A DNA stretch of 64,000 nucleotides. Source: Asterella californica. Its lineage: Eukaryota; Streptophyta; Marchantiopsida; Marchantiales; Aytoniaceae. The notes under the pieces were generated by a model. That model was not told the origin of the DNA and did not search any database. It worked only from the letters and a program-made list of their open reading frames with translations. The stretch covers positions 36,579,501 to 36,643,500 of the forward strand of contig JAYKYS010000001.1 in assembly GCA_036924285.1 (NCBI GenBank), given 5' to 3'. Positions 35,401 to 46,251 of this stretch are shown here, piece after piece; positions within the stretch are counted from its first letter, which is position 1; every line of letters begins with the position of its first letter. Position numbers and translations under genes: made by a program.

Positions 35401-36500
35401 TGTGTTCACGGGATCGCTCACATCTGGATGGAGAAGTATGTAGAGCCCACTTTTTCAATTTTTGACAGAAGATGCTTGAAATGTAGAAGTTTGTAGAAGA
35501 AATAAAGAAGTTAGAAGAAGAATAGATTAGTTTTAGTGAAGAAGATCACTTGTGAAGAGAGGAGTCTTTGGAAGAAGACCTTCGCGGGAAGAGCTCTAGA
35601 GATAGAAGATGAAGAGGAGGAAGATTTCTTAAGAATGGACAATCTCTTCAGGAATAGACAATATGATTTATAGTAGAGTACTACGAAGTCTAAGTAGGAT
35701 AGGGCAAGCTACCTACTCGAAGAGATACAGAAACCACAAGAAGCGAAGATGAAGACGGTCTGCACACACCTTTGTAACAAGGAAGGAGTGGCGACTTCGA
35801 CATGTGTGGAAAGTTTGAACCTAATTATATACTCAGAAAATCAGCTCAGTATCGAAATCCACATTTAGCACGCAGCGATTTTCTATATGCGAAGAGAGCG
35901 TTTAGACGAAGACAATAATTTGGACGAAGTCTATCACATCTGGGCGAAGACTAATCTGGACGAAGTCTAGCGCATTAGGTGAAGTTCATCTCACAGCTCA
36001 TTCAGCTATATTCGTAGGGTACGATGTCCAACAGATCGAAGTTATCAAAGATTAGAGCTTTTGAGTTGGACCAGGAGGAACTTCGGCAGCTTGGCGCAGA
36101 TGGAAGGCGAAGATGGAAGGCGCTGTCATCTTCGATGAGGGGACTTCGGAGGGACCAACACTTGACGATGTGGATATACCAAGCAGCCCCCTTGCACCCT
36201 TAGTATAGCGTCAAAGAATCCAAATATCTAGTCAGCATCAATAAACTAAGGTCTAGCTTAATTTTTTCATCTTTCAAACCTCATAACTTCTTCATTAAGT
36301 GCCCAAATGAATTAAATAAAGTGCCTTTAGGAACCTAACAATGAGCTCTATCACTTGGTACAATGAATGCCGAGATCCGAATAGATCAAAAAGTCGTTAT
36401 TTCTCTCTATAAACGTCTTTAGAACAAAAATATAAAATCTCAAAATATGATTTTCAGGTAAGAGCTGGTCCACGACGCGACAACGTCTCTGCTAGAGACA
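35401..36500. other. Non-coding tail after the gypsy pol, purine-rich
   Basis: A GA-rich stretch (35480-35700) and repeats of TCTGGACGAAGTCTA with GGGCGAAG (about 35925-35985) precede a short ORF start at 36025 (MSNRSKLSKIRAFELDQEEL) that shifts frame and stops near 36207. It may be the N-terminus of a transposon gag-like protein. It shares the CTTCGG/CGAAGT-rich style with 61.5-63.4 kb. Confidence 0.4.
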
Positions 36501-36504
36501 TTGG

Positions 36505-37918
36505 GGACATTATTTGTGGAAATCTGTTTATCTAGTTCTATATACAGTTAGAGTTCCCGGTGACGTGACGAGAGTCTTTCTTGAGGAGGGCGGGACCTCC
36601 TGACTGTGATCGACCAGAGAAACGATCAGAAGAGAAAAACAGATAGCCACTGACGATGAGATATCAAAAATCCTGCTTCTTGCACCACCGATTACAAAAA
36701 CAAGCACTCCAACACACCTTGGGTACACAAGAAGGTCTCTCAAGATTCAATTAACTTTATTTCAGTGTCGCTGCACCATCAATCTCTTCAGCTGTAAAGA
36801 AAATCTCTCTCTCTTCCTCTCCTGCGTGCCTCTCTCTCCCATCAATCAGTTCTCAGCCAAAAGTCTACCATGTGCGTCTCAGTCCGAACCTAATAGTGAA
36901 ATTCAGGCCCCTAAATCTTATTCCTCCCTTTGACCCAACTGAAACTCTCAGAAATTTGATCCAACGTCGATCAAAAGTCCTCTGTAGATTTTCAAACGAT
37001 CTCTCTCAATAAAACTGCCTCCTGAGAGTAATTTCTCCTCAGAACAGTTTATTAGACAACGTCCAAGCTTAAAACTCCTGCCCCTTTCCCTACGATGATC
37101 TCCCAATTCAATCTGTCAGCAATTTGATCTTCCCCCAGCCTCCTAGCTTCTCCTGCGTGTCCTCAACCCCCAATCCTTAATCCTCCTCCTTCCGCTTCAG
37201 CTCTCTCAGAAAAATCCTTTGCAAACTGTCCCCGATCCCAAGCCGCCGCAGGTATTTAACCTAAAAGTTAAGGCCCCAGCTTAAGCTGCCCCCCTGCTGT
37301 CCTTATAAGCGCAGTCACTTATCAGAAGCAGGGCCCTAGCTTCTAGGCTCTCATAGACTCATTCCTCATCGCAAGCTGACTCGATGATTATTTAACTAAT
37401 TAACAAAAGTTTCCCGTGCTCTTGATGCCATCTTGATGCCATCCTGAATATACTACAAGCCATCCAATGTAGGCCGAAGTCCCAACACTTATGAGGCTGC
37501 CCCATAGGGCTTATAGCCCCTCCATATGCGCACCAGGTATCTCCATAGTATATTCAGGATGGCATGCGGAGGCTTAGGCCAGGAAGCCCACGATTAAGAG
37601 AGATACCGGTCTCCCGTCCCTAGATATGCAGGACGTGGCTGCATATCCAACATAGACTCCCTTCCAGGAGGCCAACATGCCGGAATAAGAACCAGAGGCC
37701 AGGAGGGATTGATCCTGAGACCACTTCCCTCTTAGGCAGGCGCCCTATCACTGGGATGGCCTTTGGTTCCTAAGAAGGGAAAATTTTCTGTACATATGTT
37801 TTCCTGAGGAAATTTTCCTGTAAAGTCTTTACTAGCCTTTCCTACGCTAACTTCTCTATTCAACTCCGTTTTTAATGAACAAGGAGTCAAAACTATAGTA
37901 TTTGTGAACACCTACACA
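36505..37918 (+). mobile_element. Possible LTR with adjacent primer-binding site
   Basis: A purine-rich ATTGGGGACATTATTTG (36498-36515) is followed by TGTGGAAATCTG, as at the start of many plant LTRs. At 37923 GGTATCAGATTCTGAGTTCG resembles a Met-tRNA primer site. The stretch between has no coding potential and carries a 19-bp perfect inverted repeat (37436-37454 and 37547-37565). A second LTR copy was not found, so this is tentative. Confidence 0.3.
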
Positions 37919-39500
37919 CCCACGGTATCAGATTCTGAGTTCGAGTCACGAGCCAGAATCGACGGATTTCTCTCTTTCGCATATTTCTTAGTTTAAAACC
38001 CGTACTAACTATGGCTTAAAACACTTTTTGTCAAAACTGGAAGCATGAGGTCTCTCTCCTCGTCGAGCTCTGCATTCTGATGCCTTTCGATCTCTTTCAG
38101 GGTGATATTTCAGTCTAAGCTAGGGGGCAGCTTGTCAAGCATGGCCCCAGCTTAGCTCCTGCCCAGCTTGATAAGCTAGGGCGCAGCTTCCCGAACCAGC
38201 ACGCAGCTTCCCGAACAAATGCTGGTTGAGTGTCTTCTGAAGTTCCGTTTCATCATGTGAAATGTCACGCATTACGACACCGGACTACCAATCTACACAT
38301 AACTTGGAATAACTTCTTTTTGCTTATGTCACTAATGACTTCTTTCTCTTTTTGGTTGTGTATTCATTTCCTTTGACTCATGATGATGATGCCTTACCTT
38401 CATACACGCGTCTTTGAAGTCTCTAGATACGATCGAAGTTTGGTTTCATTGTTTTCAAGCCAAGCGGGCGAAACAAACGGACAAATACTGTTCTTCATCT
38501 TCTCACGAGGAAGGAGGAGCCTACGATCATTTTCCAGCTCGCGTTTGCAGCAAAGCACCTTCTCACATAACATGTTCTCAGCACGTTGCCTTGTAAACGT
38601 TTGGTATGTATGCCCTTCCCCGGAGAGCCTTTGTGCCCTGCACTGTACTTGTTAGTCCACGTGAGGTTACTTTCTTCTGTAGCTACTCTTGTAGTCGATG
38701 GCTTCAGTTAGTCTTGATCTACGCGAAACATCAGTTACTAAGACCTAACCCTTCTGAATGCTTGCATGTTATCTGCATTCTGTGCAAATGGATGTCGTTA
38801 GTTTTAATGCACCTACGTACTTGAGGAACGGCACTTGGTCCATGTCATTTTGGAGATCAGAAGCCACAGTGTTTTACTCACGGAGTGAGTTGCTGCATCT
38901 AAAGTAGAAGGGATGTTGAAGAACCTATGAAGAACCTTACCGAACCGGCAAGGGATGGGACACACTGCACGAGTGTGTCCCTAAGGCGGTGGGTTTGGTT
39001 CAGGGGACATGTGCGATTGCGACATGCCAAGAAGTAATATCTTCCTGTGGAAAAGGAACCAGAGGTTTATGTGCCAGCACTGCTCCTCAACTGTGCTGCA
39101 GAACCTGCATCACAACCGAGTCCCTCCGCCGCCCCTCGCACACGAATGAATGAGAGACCAACATTTACTGCTGTGTTCCACGATATAAGGCGAGAGCTGC
39201 TGTCTCATACAGAATACAATCACTCGGAGCATGAGTGATTGATCGGCGAGCCAGGGATCTGTTGTTTAGACAGATCTCTCTTTAACTCGATCGGGAGCGC
39301 GTTTAGAGTAAATTTGTCCTGTGAAGACAGGGTATACGTAGGACTGGTAGAGAGTACAGTCAGTTACTTAGAAGAGCATGAATCGTTGATTATTGTAACA
39401 GAGGATTTCTGTTTGAGAGAACTCACTCGAGTCAATCAACAGCGCAAGCAGAAGAGCTTCTCATCTCGGAACAGAAGAGAAGAGAAGACTCGGTTCTTAT
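37919..39500. other. Intergenic DNA, no supported gene
   Basis: The AGCTTCCCGAAC word is repeated near 38185-38215. Short frames at 38380-38824 have no recognisable domain. Confidence 0.4.
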
Positions 39501-39509
39501 TTCGCGACT

Positions 39510-39764
39510 ATGGGTTGCTTCCTCTGTAAGATGGGAATGGGCAACGACGAGAGAGACCGGCCGTTCGAGAAGCAGGACAGTAAAGTCCGAGACGACCCTG
39601 ATCGTGACGGTGATGGGCCACTCTCCTACAGGGATGGAAGAGAATCAGGAAGTGGACGCTCGACTGGAGAGGAAGAAGAAGCTGGAAAACTATCATCTAT
39701 CTTTCCCAAAAGGGTTGCATCAGCAGGAACAACTCGTTTTTCAGACGATCTCTCCCCGGTTTGA
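39510..39764 (+). CDS. Hypothetical 84-residue protein with MGCFLC N-terminus
   Basis: The frame starts MGCFLCKMGMGNDERDRPFE and is very rich in charged residues. Gly2 and Cys3 would fit an N-myristoylation/palmitoylation signal for membrane anchoring, as in many plant kinases and small signalling proteins. No domain follows, and the frame ends after 84 codons unless it is spliced onward. No intron signals were convincing. It could equally be an unspliced first exon or a chance frame. Confidence 0.3.
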   Translation: MGCFLCKMGMGNDERDRPFEKQDSKVRDDPDRDGDGPLSYRDGRESGSGRSTGEEEEAGKLSSIFPKRVASAGTTRFSDDLSPV

Positions 39765-39929
39765 TGCTTGGAGCCGATTTCAGTCAGGAAACGTCGCCTT
39801 CGTGTCCCCGAATTCGAGTTGCCTCCGAATGTGTGAAGTTCACGCACGCTCAAATTTGGGACTCACTCCTGCTTTCTCACTCGAGAGTTTGCGCATCCCT
39901 GCGTCGATGAGTCAACTGATTAGCTGACC

Positions 39930-41689
39930 CGCTCCGGTCAAGTCAAGCAAGAAGAGAGCTGTGGCATCCGACATTATGCGTGTGACAGCCACCACCAGCA
40001 TCCAACTTGACTCGTCTCACCAACTATGTCATGTTGTCTCAACCTCGTCATTTCAGATTCTTTTTGTTTCTCTCTTGTCATACAGGAGAAACAAGCGATC
40101 AAAACACTGCAAGTTAGTCAATCAGGCATTCCGGTTATACAAACCGATAAGATACAATTTAGTGGACACTTAGAAACAGAAAAATGCACTTTTGCATTGA
40201 TCATTATACCTCCTTATGCACTCATTCGAGTGCAGTTATTGTCCGTGATTCTCCAGTACAGGCGCTCAAGAAGCATTCAGATTTCCCGAGTTGAAGTATC
40301 TGGTTACAACTTGGTTACATTCTTTGAATGGGTGAGGGCGTGAGCACCCATCGACAGAAAAAAACTTGGCACAACACACACTTCATTTCAACGTTAGGAA
40401 CGACTAGAACAAGGGTACAGAAAAATTTAGGGGGTAAGATGCAGGACAGAATACGTAACAGGACTGTAGTTTAGTATCACGAACGGAAGGACAAGGCAAG
40501 TCAGTTGCACCGCTCTGGTCCTGCGGACCATGAGGTGGATGGTCGCTGCAAAGAAGGCTGAACATGCCGCCCCTTGGGCCGCTGAAATCAATGCACCGAA
40601 TGTAACACCATGCGCGCCCCCGATGCAGTCATTTCCACTACTTGATTCGGGGATGATGATATTATCTAGACCTTCCCCCAATTTCTTCCTACCATTGGAC
40701 TGTCAACCATCGTTGATACACAATACCAAGTACTGACGAGTATAGATGGATTAGAATCAGATTCGTATTCTTGGTCACGAGAATTTTAGTTGGCTCTATG
40801 TTTCTCTCGAGCTTAGTCCCTTTCTGTTATTCGTATTCTTGGTCATGCAAAAACTTTTAGTTGGCTCTATGTTTCTCTCGAGCTTAGTCCCTTTCTGTTA
40901 TCTACTCATATATACGCAGAATTGTCAAACAGGTAGTTACAGGACGTAGAGCGTCGAAACTCATGCCATTCACTAAAAGTTGATGGACAGGCTGTACGAA
41001 CATAAAATTTACGGAAAAGAGTGGATCACAGAATGTGGATCCAAACTCAGATTTATACTGAGAAACAGTAGCATAGCATTCATCGTTATGTGAAACGTTC
41101 GTCTCTGTAATTACAATCTATTCGCAGGTACGACTTTGGCCTCCACGTCAGGTCTGCAGTCGAATGTGGAAGAAAAGGAAGATCACTTTACGTATCTACG
41201 GCACTGCATAACTCAATCGGAACGGACAGTCAGTTCTCCTCCACTTTCTAAACAAGCCCCACCTGTTGATTACTTTCGATTAAACTGAAAGTTAAACGCT
41301 ACGTGCTGCCGATGCCATGAATCTGTCGATCCTGTAGGTGGCAACAGTTACAAGTCGCGTCTGTTGCTCTACTTTCAACTACATCAATGTTGGACACCAC
41401 GTGCTGTCGATACCATCGATCTATCATTCTGTAGGTGGCGGCAGTCGGTTCTGTGGACTGACCATTGCCACCTACACCTGATTCTGCGGACTAAGTTCTA
41501 CGTCTATTCTCATGTGCGTCTCATGGCTCATCCTCGAGGCGAACTCGCTTACAAGTTGAGGCTTCGTAACTGACAATAACATCCTGCTTGACAACTCGTC
41601 ATTTCCACCAGAAGATGCCAAAGGGAACCTAATTAACAGGCTCAACAACCATTTCGCCGTGTTTCTTCTGCAGAGCCAACTTCAACAGC
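39930..41689. other. Intergenic DNA downstream of the reductase gene
   Basis: A tandem duplication of about 68-71 bp occupies 40761-40828 and 40829-40899 (TTCGTATTCTTGGTCA ... CTTAGTCCCTTTCTGTT). A diverged roughly 100-bp duplication lies at about 41296-41350 and 41395-41450 (CGTGCTG, CGATA/GCCAT, CTGTAGGTGGC). The minus frame at 40427-40681 is hydrophobic but not recognisable. Confidence 0.5.
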
Positions 41690-43149
41690 TCAATCATAGC
41701 TCTCTAAGAAAACCTTGCCGCCACGACCAGGCTTCTTGCTTTTGATGATCGCTTCCTTGAACTGCTCCAAGGGAAACTTCTTTCCTACCAAAGGAAACAG
41801 AATTTTCTGTCTCATCAGCTCGAATATTTCCTTACACGTCTGCTCCCTCTTGGCCGGGTCGTTTTGGAGATCGTCCACCACGAAAGCCTTCAGTTGCACC
41901 CCTCGCAGCAGATCCCTCATGTCCAGCTTGATCTCATTTCCTGACAGCGCACCGTAAGCAAGCACTTCACCACCATTACGAACACTGGCAAACAAAATCT
42001 TGGTCGTCTCTCCGAGTACGGGGTCGAGTGCACCCCAAACTTTCTTCCCCCCCGTAATTTCGTTCACTCTAGCAACAATGTCCTCTTTCTCAGAATTCAG
42101 AACGTGGTCAGCACCGAGTTCCTTCAACTCCTGTATTTGTGAATCCCTCCGCACGATGTTGATAGTCTTCACACCCCAGTGCTTCGCCAAACCAATCAGC
42201 TGCCTGTAGAAGGTACAGAGAAGGGCGGAATCAGAACCAAGTTCCATAGTCATAAAGAACCGAAACATTCTGCGTACTAGTTTCTCCTTCAAACATTCCG
42301 CTGTAAACAGGTTCGCCAATTGCGTGAGAAGAAAATTTATTGCCATGTAGTATGCTTTTCACACTGCCACTAAAGGTTCACATTCATGTCGAGAGATATT
42401 GCGTGCCAGATACGGAAATGGACTTACCTTCCCAAAACTGATGCCGCAGCTGCTTGAATAATGTACTCTCCTTTCGGAGTGTCTAACTTCTTCAACATCT
42501 GGTAGAGGGCCCAGGGGTTGACGAAAAACTGGGCAGCGACTTCATCTGGGATGTCATCGGGAACACGAACGAGGTCGCTCGCAGGAACCTCTACGTAGTC
42601 GCTCCATAAACCATATCCTTCGGTGTACCTGCTGAAGCTAAGGGGGAAGACCCTCTCTCCTTTTGTGAAGTTGGTCACTCCCTCTCCCACCTGTCATCAT
42701 CACACAAGTGAGAACTGATCATGATACAGAGCTTATAAATCTGATACACTGGTATCATGAAATTCGAAACACCGCAGCAAGTACATCACATATGTGCAAA
42801 AGATTTTCTCCACAAATTAAAGACCTCAATGAACTTTTAATTAACTTCCGCAGCCACCGGCCTTAGATCGCGCAGAGCACCTGATGAAATGATACTGAAA
42901 GCAAACACTTTAATTTGAGCTCACCTCGTGGACACGTCCGACACCCTCAGAACCAACTGTCAGTTTCTCTGGATCCTTACCCTCCCACAAGCCCCACTGA
43001 ATAACCAAAGTATCAGTGGGGTTCACAGGGCGGAGAACCATTCTAACTACGACATTCCCTAGAGATGCCTTGGGCATTTCCCTCGTCACCAGCTTGTACA
43101 ACTCCAAGGGGTCACCGTGGAGGGCAGAAGGAACGACAGCTCTCGACAT
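41690..43149 (-). CDS. Zinc-free MDR-family reductase (enoyl-reductase / quinone-oxidoreductase type)
   Basis: Three exons on the minus strand, 43149-42925, 42690-42428 and 42203-41690, join through GT/AG introns without frame breaks into 333 residues, the usual length for this family. Start: MSRAVVPSALHGDPLELYKL. The N-terminal GroES-like domain contains RMVLRPVNPTDTLVIQWG and VGSEGVGRVHEVGEGVTNFT. The NADPH-binding Rossmann part begins around AAAASVLGRQLIGLAKHWGV (residues about 155-175) and includes INIVRRD, LGADHVLNSEKED and GGEVLAYGALSGNEIKLDMR. It ends GGKVFLESYD. No catalytic or structural zinc cysteines are seen. The resemblance is to mitochondrial 2-enoyl thioester reductase/quinone-reductase proteins, so NADPH-dependent reduction of an enoyl or quinone-like substrate is likely but the substrate is unknown. 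No clear targeting peptide. Confidence 0.85.
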
Positions 43150-43180
43150 CTTCTTCTTTTCTTCTCAACGAACTACACGT

Positions 43181-43300
43181 GAGAGGTACTGTAGGAAGGC
43201 AAGTAACAGCAGTTCTGAAGTAACTTCCCAACGGGTTACACGAAAGAGGTACTGTAAGAAGGCAAGTAACAGCAGTTCCGAACAAGAATTACTTCCTCTT
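43181..43300. repeat. 62-bp tandem duplication upstream of the reductase start
   Basis: GAGGTACTGTA, GAAGGCAAGTAACAGCAGTT occurs at about 43183 and again 62 bp further at 43245, with a few differences. It lies just upstream of the ATG at 43149, within the likely 5' untranslated or promoter region. Confidence 0.7.
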
Positions 43301-44654
43301 GTGCGTGCTTCAGTCTCAATGAACACGAAAATTCTTGCAAGGAAGAACAAGAACAACTTGCAACTGTGACCCCTACACTTCCCCGCTGCAGGAACTTCGA
43401 ACAAGAATTGAACCTCTAATATGCTTTTTCAGTCGCAACAAATCCAAGCAAGAATAACAGACTTTGACGAACAAAACCGATGCTTCTCTGATCAGCTGCA
43501 AGAAGTACAGTTACTCATGCACTTCAAGATTATTAAGTCGGGAAGCTCCCGGAACTCCAAGTGGAGAGCACAGGATTATACATGCAATGAAGTGTAACAG
43601 GCAAGAGCGGCTTCCTCGATCGATCCCAGGGGCTGCTAACTAGATGCACCGGAAGCAGAATCAGATTTGAACAGATGGCTCTGGCTTCCGGGCTCGAATT
43701 TTTTATAGCGCTCCACAAGGCCGAAACCTCGGTGTGTACTACCAGCAAATCAAGCATTTGACGATGTCACTTGAATGTCACTCGGTCCGTCCTCTTCGTA
43801 CCACGCTCGTTGGTCGCCTGAAGGCTGAAACGCACCACACCTCCAAACGCTGTGTCATTTCAGTAGTCCCGAAGTTCTAACTACGCCTTCCAGATTGTAG
43901 GCTACTGTACTGTACCTTCCAGTAGATAACTTTGAATAGTCCACATGAAAAAGACGCTTGTCATGAATGGTCCACATGAAATAACCACTTGTCGCCGATA
44001 TAAAACTCTAAACTTTGCTATCGAAGCAAATAAAAGGAATACTACGTCAGTCGGAGACATCAGTGGAGGAAAAAAGGGAACAGAGTACCTCGGGGATATA
44101 TCAAGAAACCAATCATTGACCGGCTCTTTTTTATGTTTAAATGAAGTTGAATATCATTGGTATGTGTAACAAAAGAAGTCACTCTTATATGTTAAATAAA
44201 GTGAATAATGAATGATACATTCACTTTCACCTCTTCCATTATTTGAAGAATGAAAGGGAAGTAACTCTAATTTATTACCTAATATTTTGTCATAAATGAT
44301 TGTTGACAAATACACATTGAATTCATGTGTATTTCTCTCACTTATAGTTCCGGTAGCGCATGACTCCCTTTGATTGGTTATAGGTTATGTCTAGATCCGA
44401 GAACTCCAAGCCCAGTTAAATAATAACCGCTACCAGTCAATTTAAATTTTCATAACAATTTATTACAGAATTTCTACACAACATTTACATTTATTCGAAA
44501 AAATAAAGAACAAAAGTTAGAGAAGTTGATTGATGCTTATTTACTTAAGTCTAAGAGACCATAGCTGCAATGCAGCAAACTTGTTTATTTAACCTCATTC
44601 TAAATTATCTAAAACACTTTGGTACCATTCTAGAAGCTTGGTATGTTTAATACA
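43301..44654. other. Intergenic DNA between the reductase gene and the copia element
   Basis: No gene or clear repeat. It presumably contains the reductase promoter on the minus strand. The part after 44160 is AT-rich. Confidence 0.5.
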
Positions 44655-44912
44655 TGTTAAAGACTGTGCAAGCTAACTATGCACTGTAGTCGTAGTTTGC
44701 TCTAATTCCTAACCTAGTTAGTTTAGGGTTTGAGGACCCAACCCCAGTTTACCCCTTCCTTGTGCTTTTCTCTTGGACATTAGTAAAGAGGGACTGATGA
44801 CCCTTGCAGCATTCTCTTGTGTGATTTTCAGACTCTCTCCACTTCTCTTCAATTCAGGCTAAGGCTATGGCTGCCTTGTCTTATGAGTGCTTATAGTTCC
44901 CTGATCTCAACA
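44655..44912 (+). repeat. 5' LTR of the copia element
   Basis: 258 bp, TG...CA ends, followed directly by the tRNA-Met primer site. Differs from the 3' LTR at eight positions. Confidence 0.93.
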
Positions 44913-44924
44913 TGGTATCAGAGC
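44913..44924 (+). promoter_or_regulatory. Primer-binding site (initiator Met tRNA)
   Basis: TGGTATCAGAGC, the usual plant copia priming sequence, abuts the 5' LTR with no spacer. Confidence 0.93.
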
Positions 44925-45417
44925 AGGAGAGGAAAGATGAGAGTGTTTGAGGTCGAGAATGTGAAGACGAGGTGACAGGTTTTTCTGGCATCTTCGATTT
45001 TTCAGCAAGGTCGAACCTACCAAAGTGGAGTGAAACCCTAAACACAAAAAGGTGATTTTGGAGGTCTTCCACTCTGTTTTAGCATCTGAAAACAGGTGGA
45101 AAGTGATGGAAAAAGACTTTGCCATTTTTCTCTGCGTTTATAGTAGGGATTCACCGTCAGCTATCGAGAGAATTTTATTTTTTTCTCAATCGGAGGTCGT
45201 ATGCAGAAGTTGCTATTTTTGCCATCTAGGTCAGCACGACTTTGACCGCTGTTTTGAAGACCTTAACTATCGATTTTGACCATTCTGACGATTGCGGATC
45301 AACAAACCTAGCAGCCGGAGATATATAAGATCTGCGATTTACTTCTTCGATATCTTTTCATTGTCACTTTTCTCGATTCATTCTAAGTTTGTTCGCAAAT
45401 TCGTCGTCTATAGCGTC

Positions 45418-46239
45418 ATGAGTGGCAGGATAGACACATTCTCAGGCATCACAGGTGAACCTCTTGCTAAGAACAACTACTCGATATAGAAATATCGAAT
45501 TACTGTCTTTCTCAAGGGGCAGGGACTCCATGGTCTTGTCACAAGCACTGACAGCAAACCACCTGAGGATGCTGGAGATCCGATGCTGAGGATCCGAACG
45601 TGCTCAGCAAGTTGTGCACTACATGTCGTTGTGTGTTTCGTCTCAGATGTTTGATTACATACAGACAGTCGACACTCCTAAGGAAGTTTAGGATGCTTTA
45701 GCGAATGTGTTCCAGACATCAACCAAAGCACGTAAGTTGCAACTGAAGCATCAGCTTCTGGAGGTCAAGAAAGGTACTTCGACGATTACAGACTATGTCT
45801 ATCTGATCAAAGGTCTAGTCGAACAACTGAGCAACATTGGTGTGAAGGTCGAAGATGATGATCTCATTCTCCATATCATTCAAGACTTGGTAAGGAATAC
45901 AAGGCCTTCGAAACTTCTATTGCTGTCAGGGATACTTATCCCACATTTGAAGAACTAGTGCCTATGCTAGTATCAGAAGAAATGAGGCTATTGAGTGCAG
46001 CTGGTCAAAATTCAACTCCAGAGCAAGCCCTGTTCGCTGGTAGGGACAGAGGCAAAGGTCGAGGTAGAGGCAGAGGAAGAAGCAACTCCTTTGGACGAGG
46101 TCAACAACAACAATATATCCAAAACAAAGGTTTTGCAGATACTCGTTCTTGCAGCTACTGCAACAAGGCGGGTCACCTTGAGAAGAATTGCTTCAAGAAG
46201 CAGAATGACATCAAGGCTGGTAAGCAACCTCAAAATTAG
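45418..46239 (+). pseudogene. Copia gag (nucleocapsid), broken
   Basis: It starts MSGRIDTFSGITGEPLAKNN, then is hit by a TAG at about 45487. Further damage: a frameshift in 45570-45620, a TAG at about 45689, and another frameshift near 45890-45910. Recognisable UBN2-type gag sequence includes ARKLQLKHQLLEVKKGTSTI and DYVYLIKGLVEQLSNIGVKV (45707-45958). The end carries an Arg/Gly tract and the zinc knuckle CSYCNKAGHLEKNC, closing at a TAG (46237) 12 bp before the pol ATG. The copia lineage normally has gag and pol in one frame, so this copy cannot make its own capsid. Confidence 0.85.
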
Positions 46240-46251
46240 AACTTTGCTTCC

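Noticed and set aside
40427..40681. Minus-strand hydrophobic frame, possible small membrane protein
   Set aside because: Only part of it is hydrophobic, both strands are open, and no family is recognisable.
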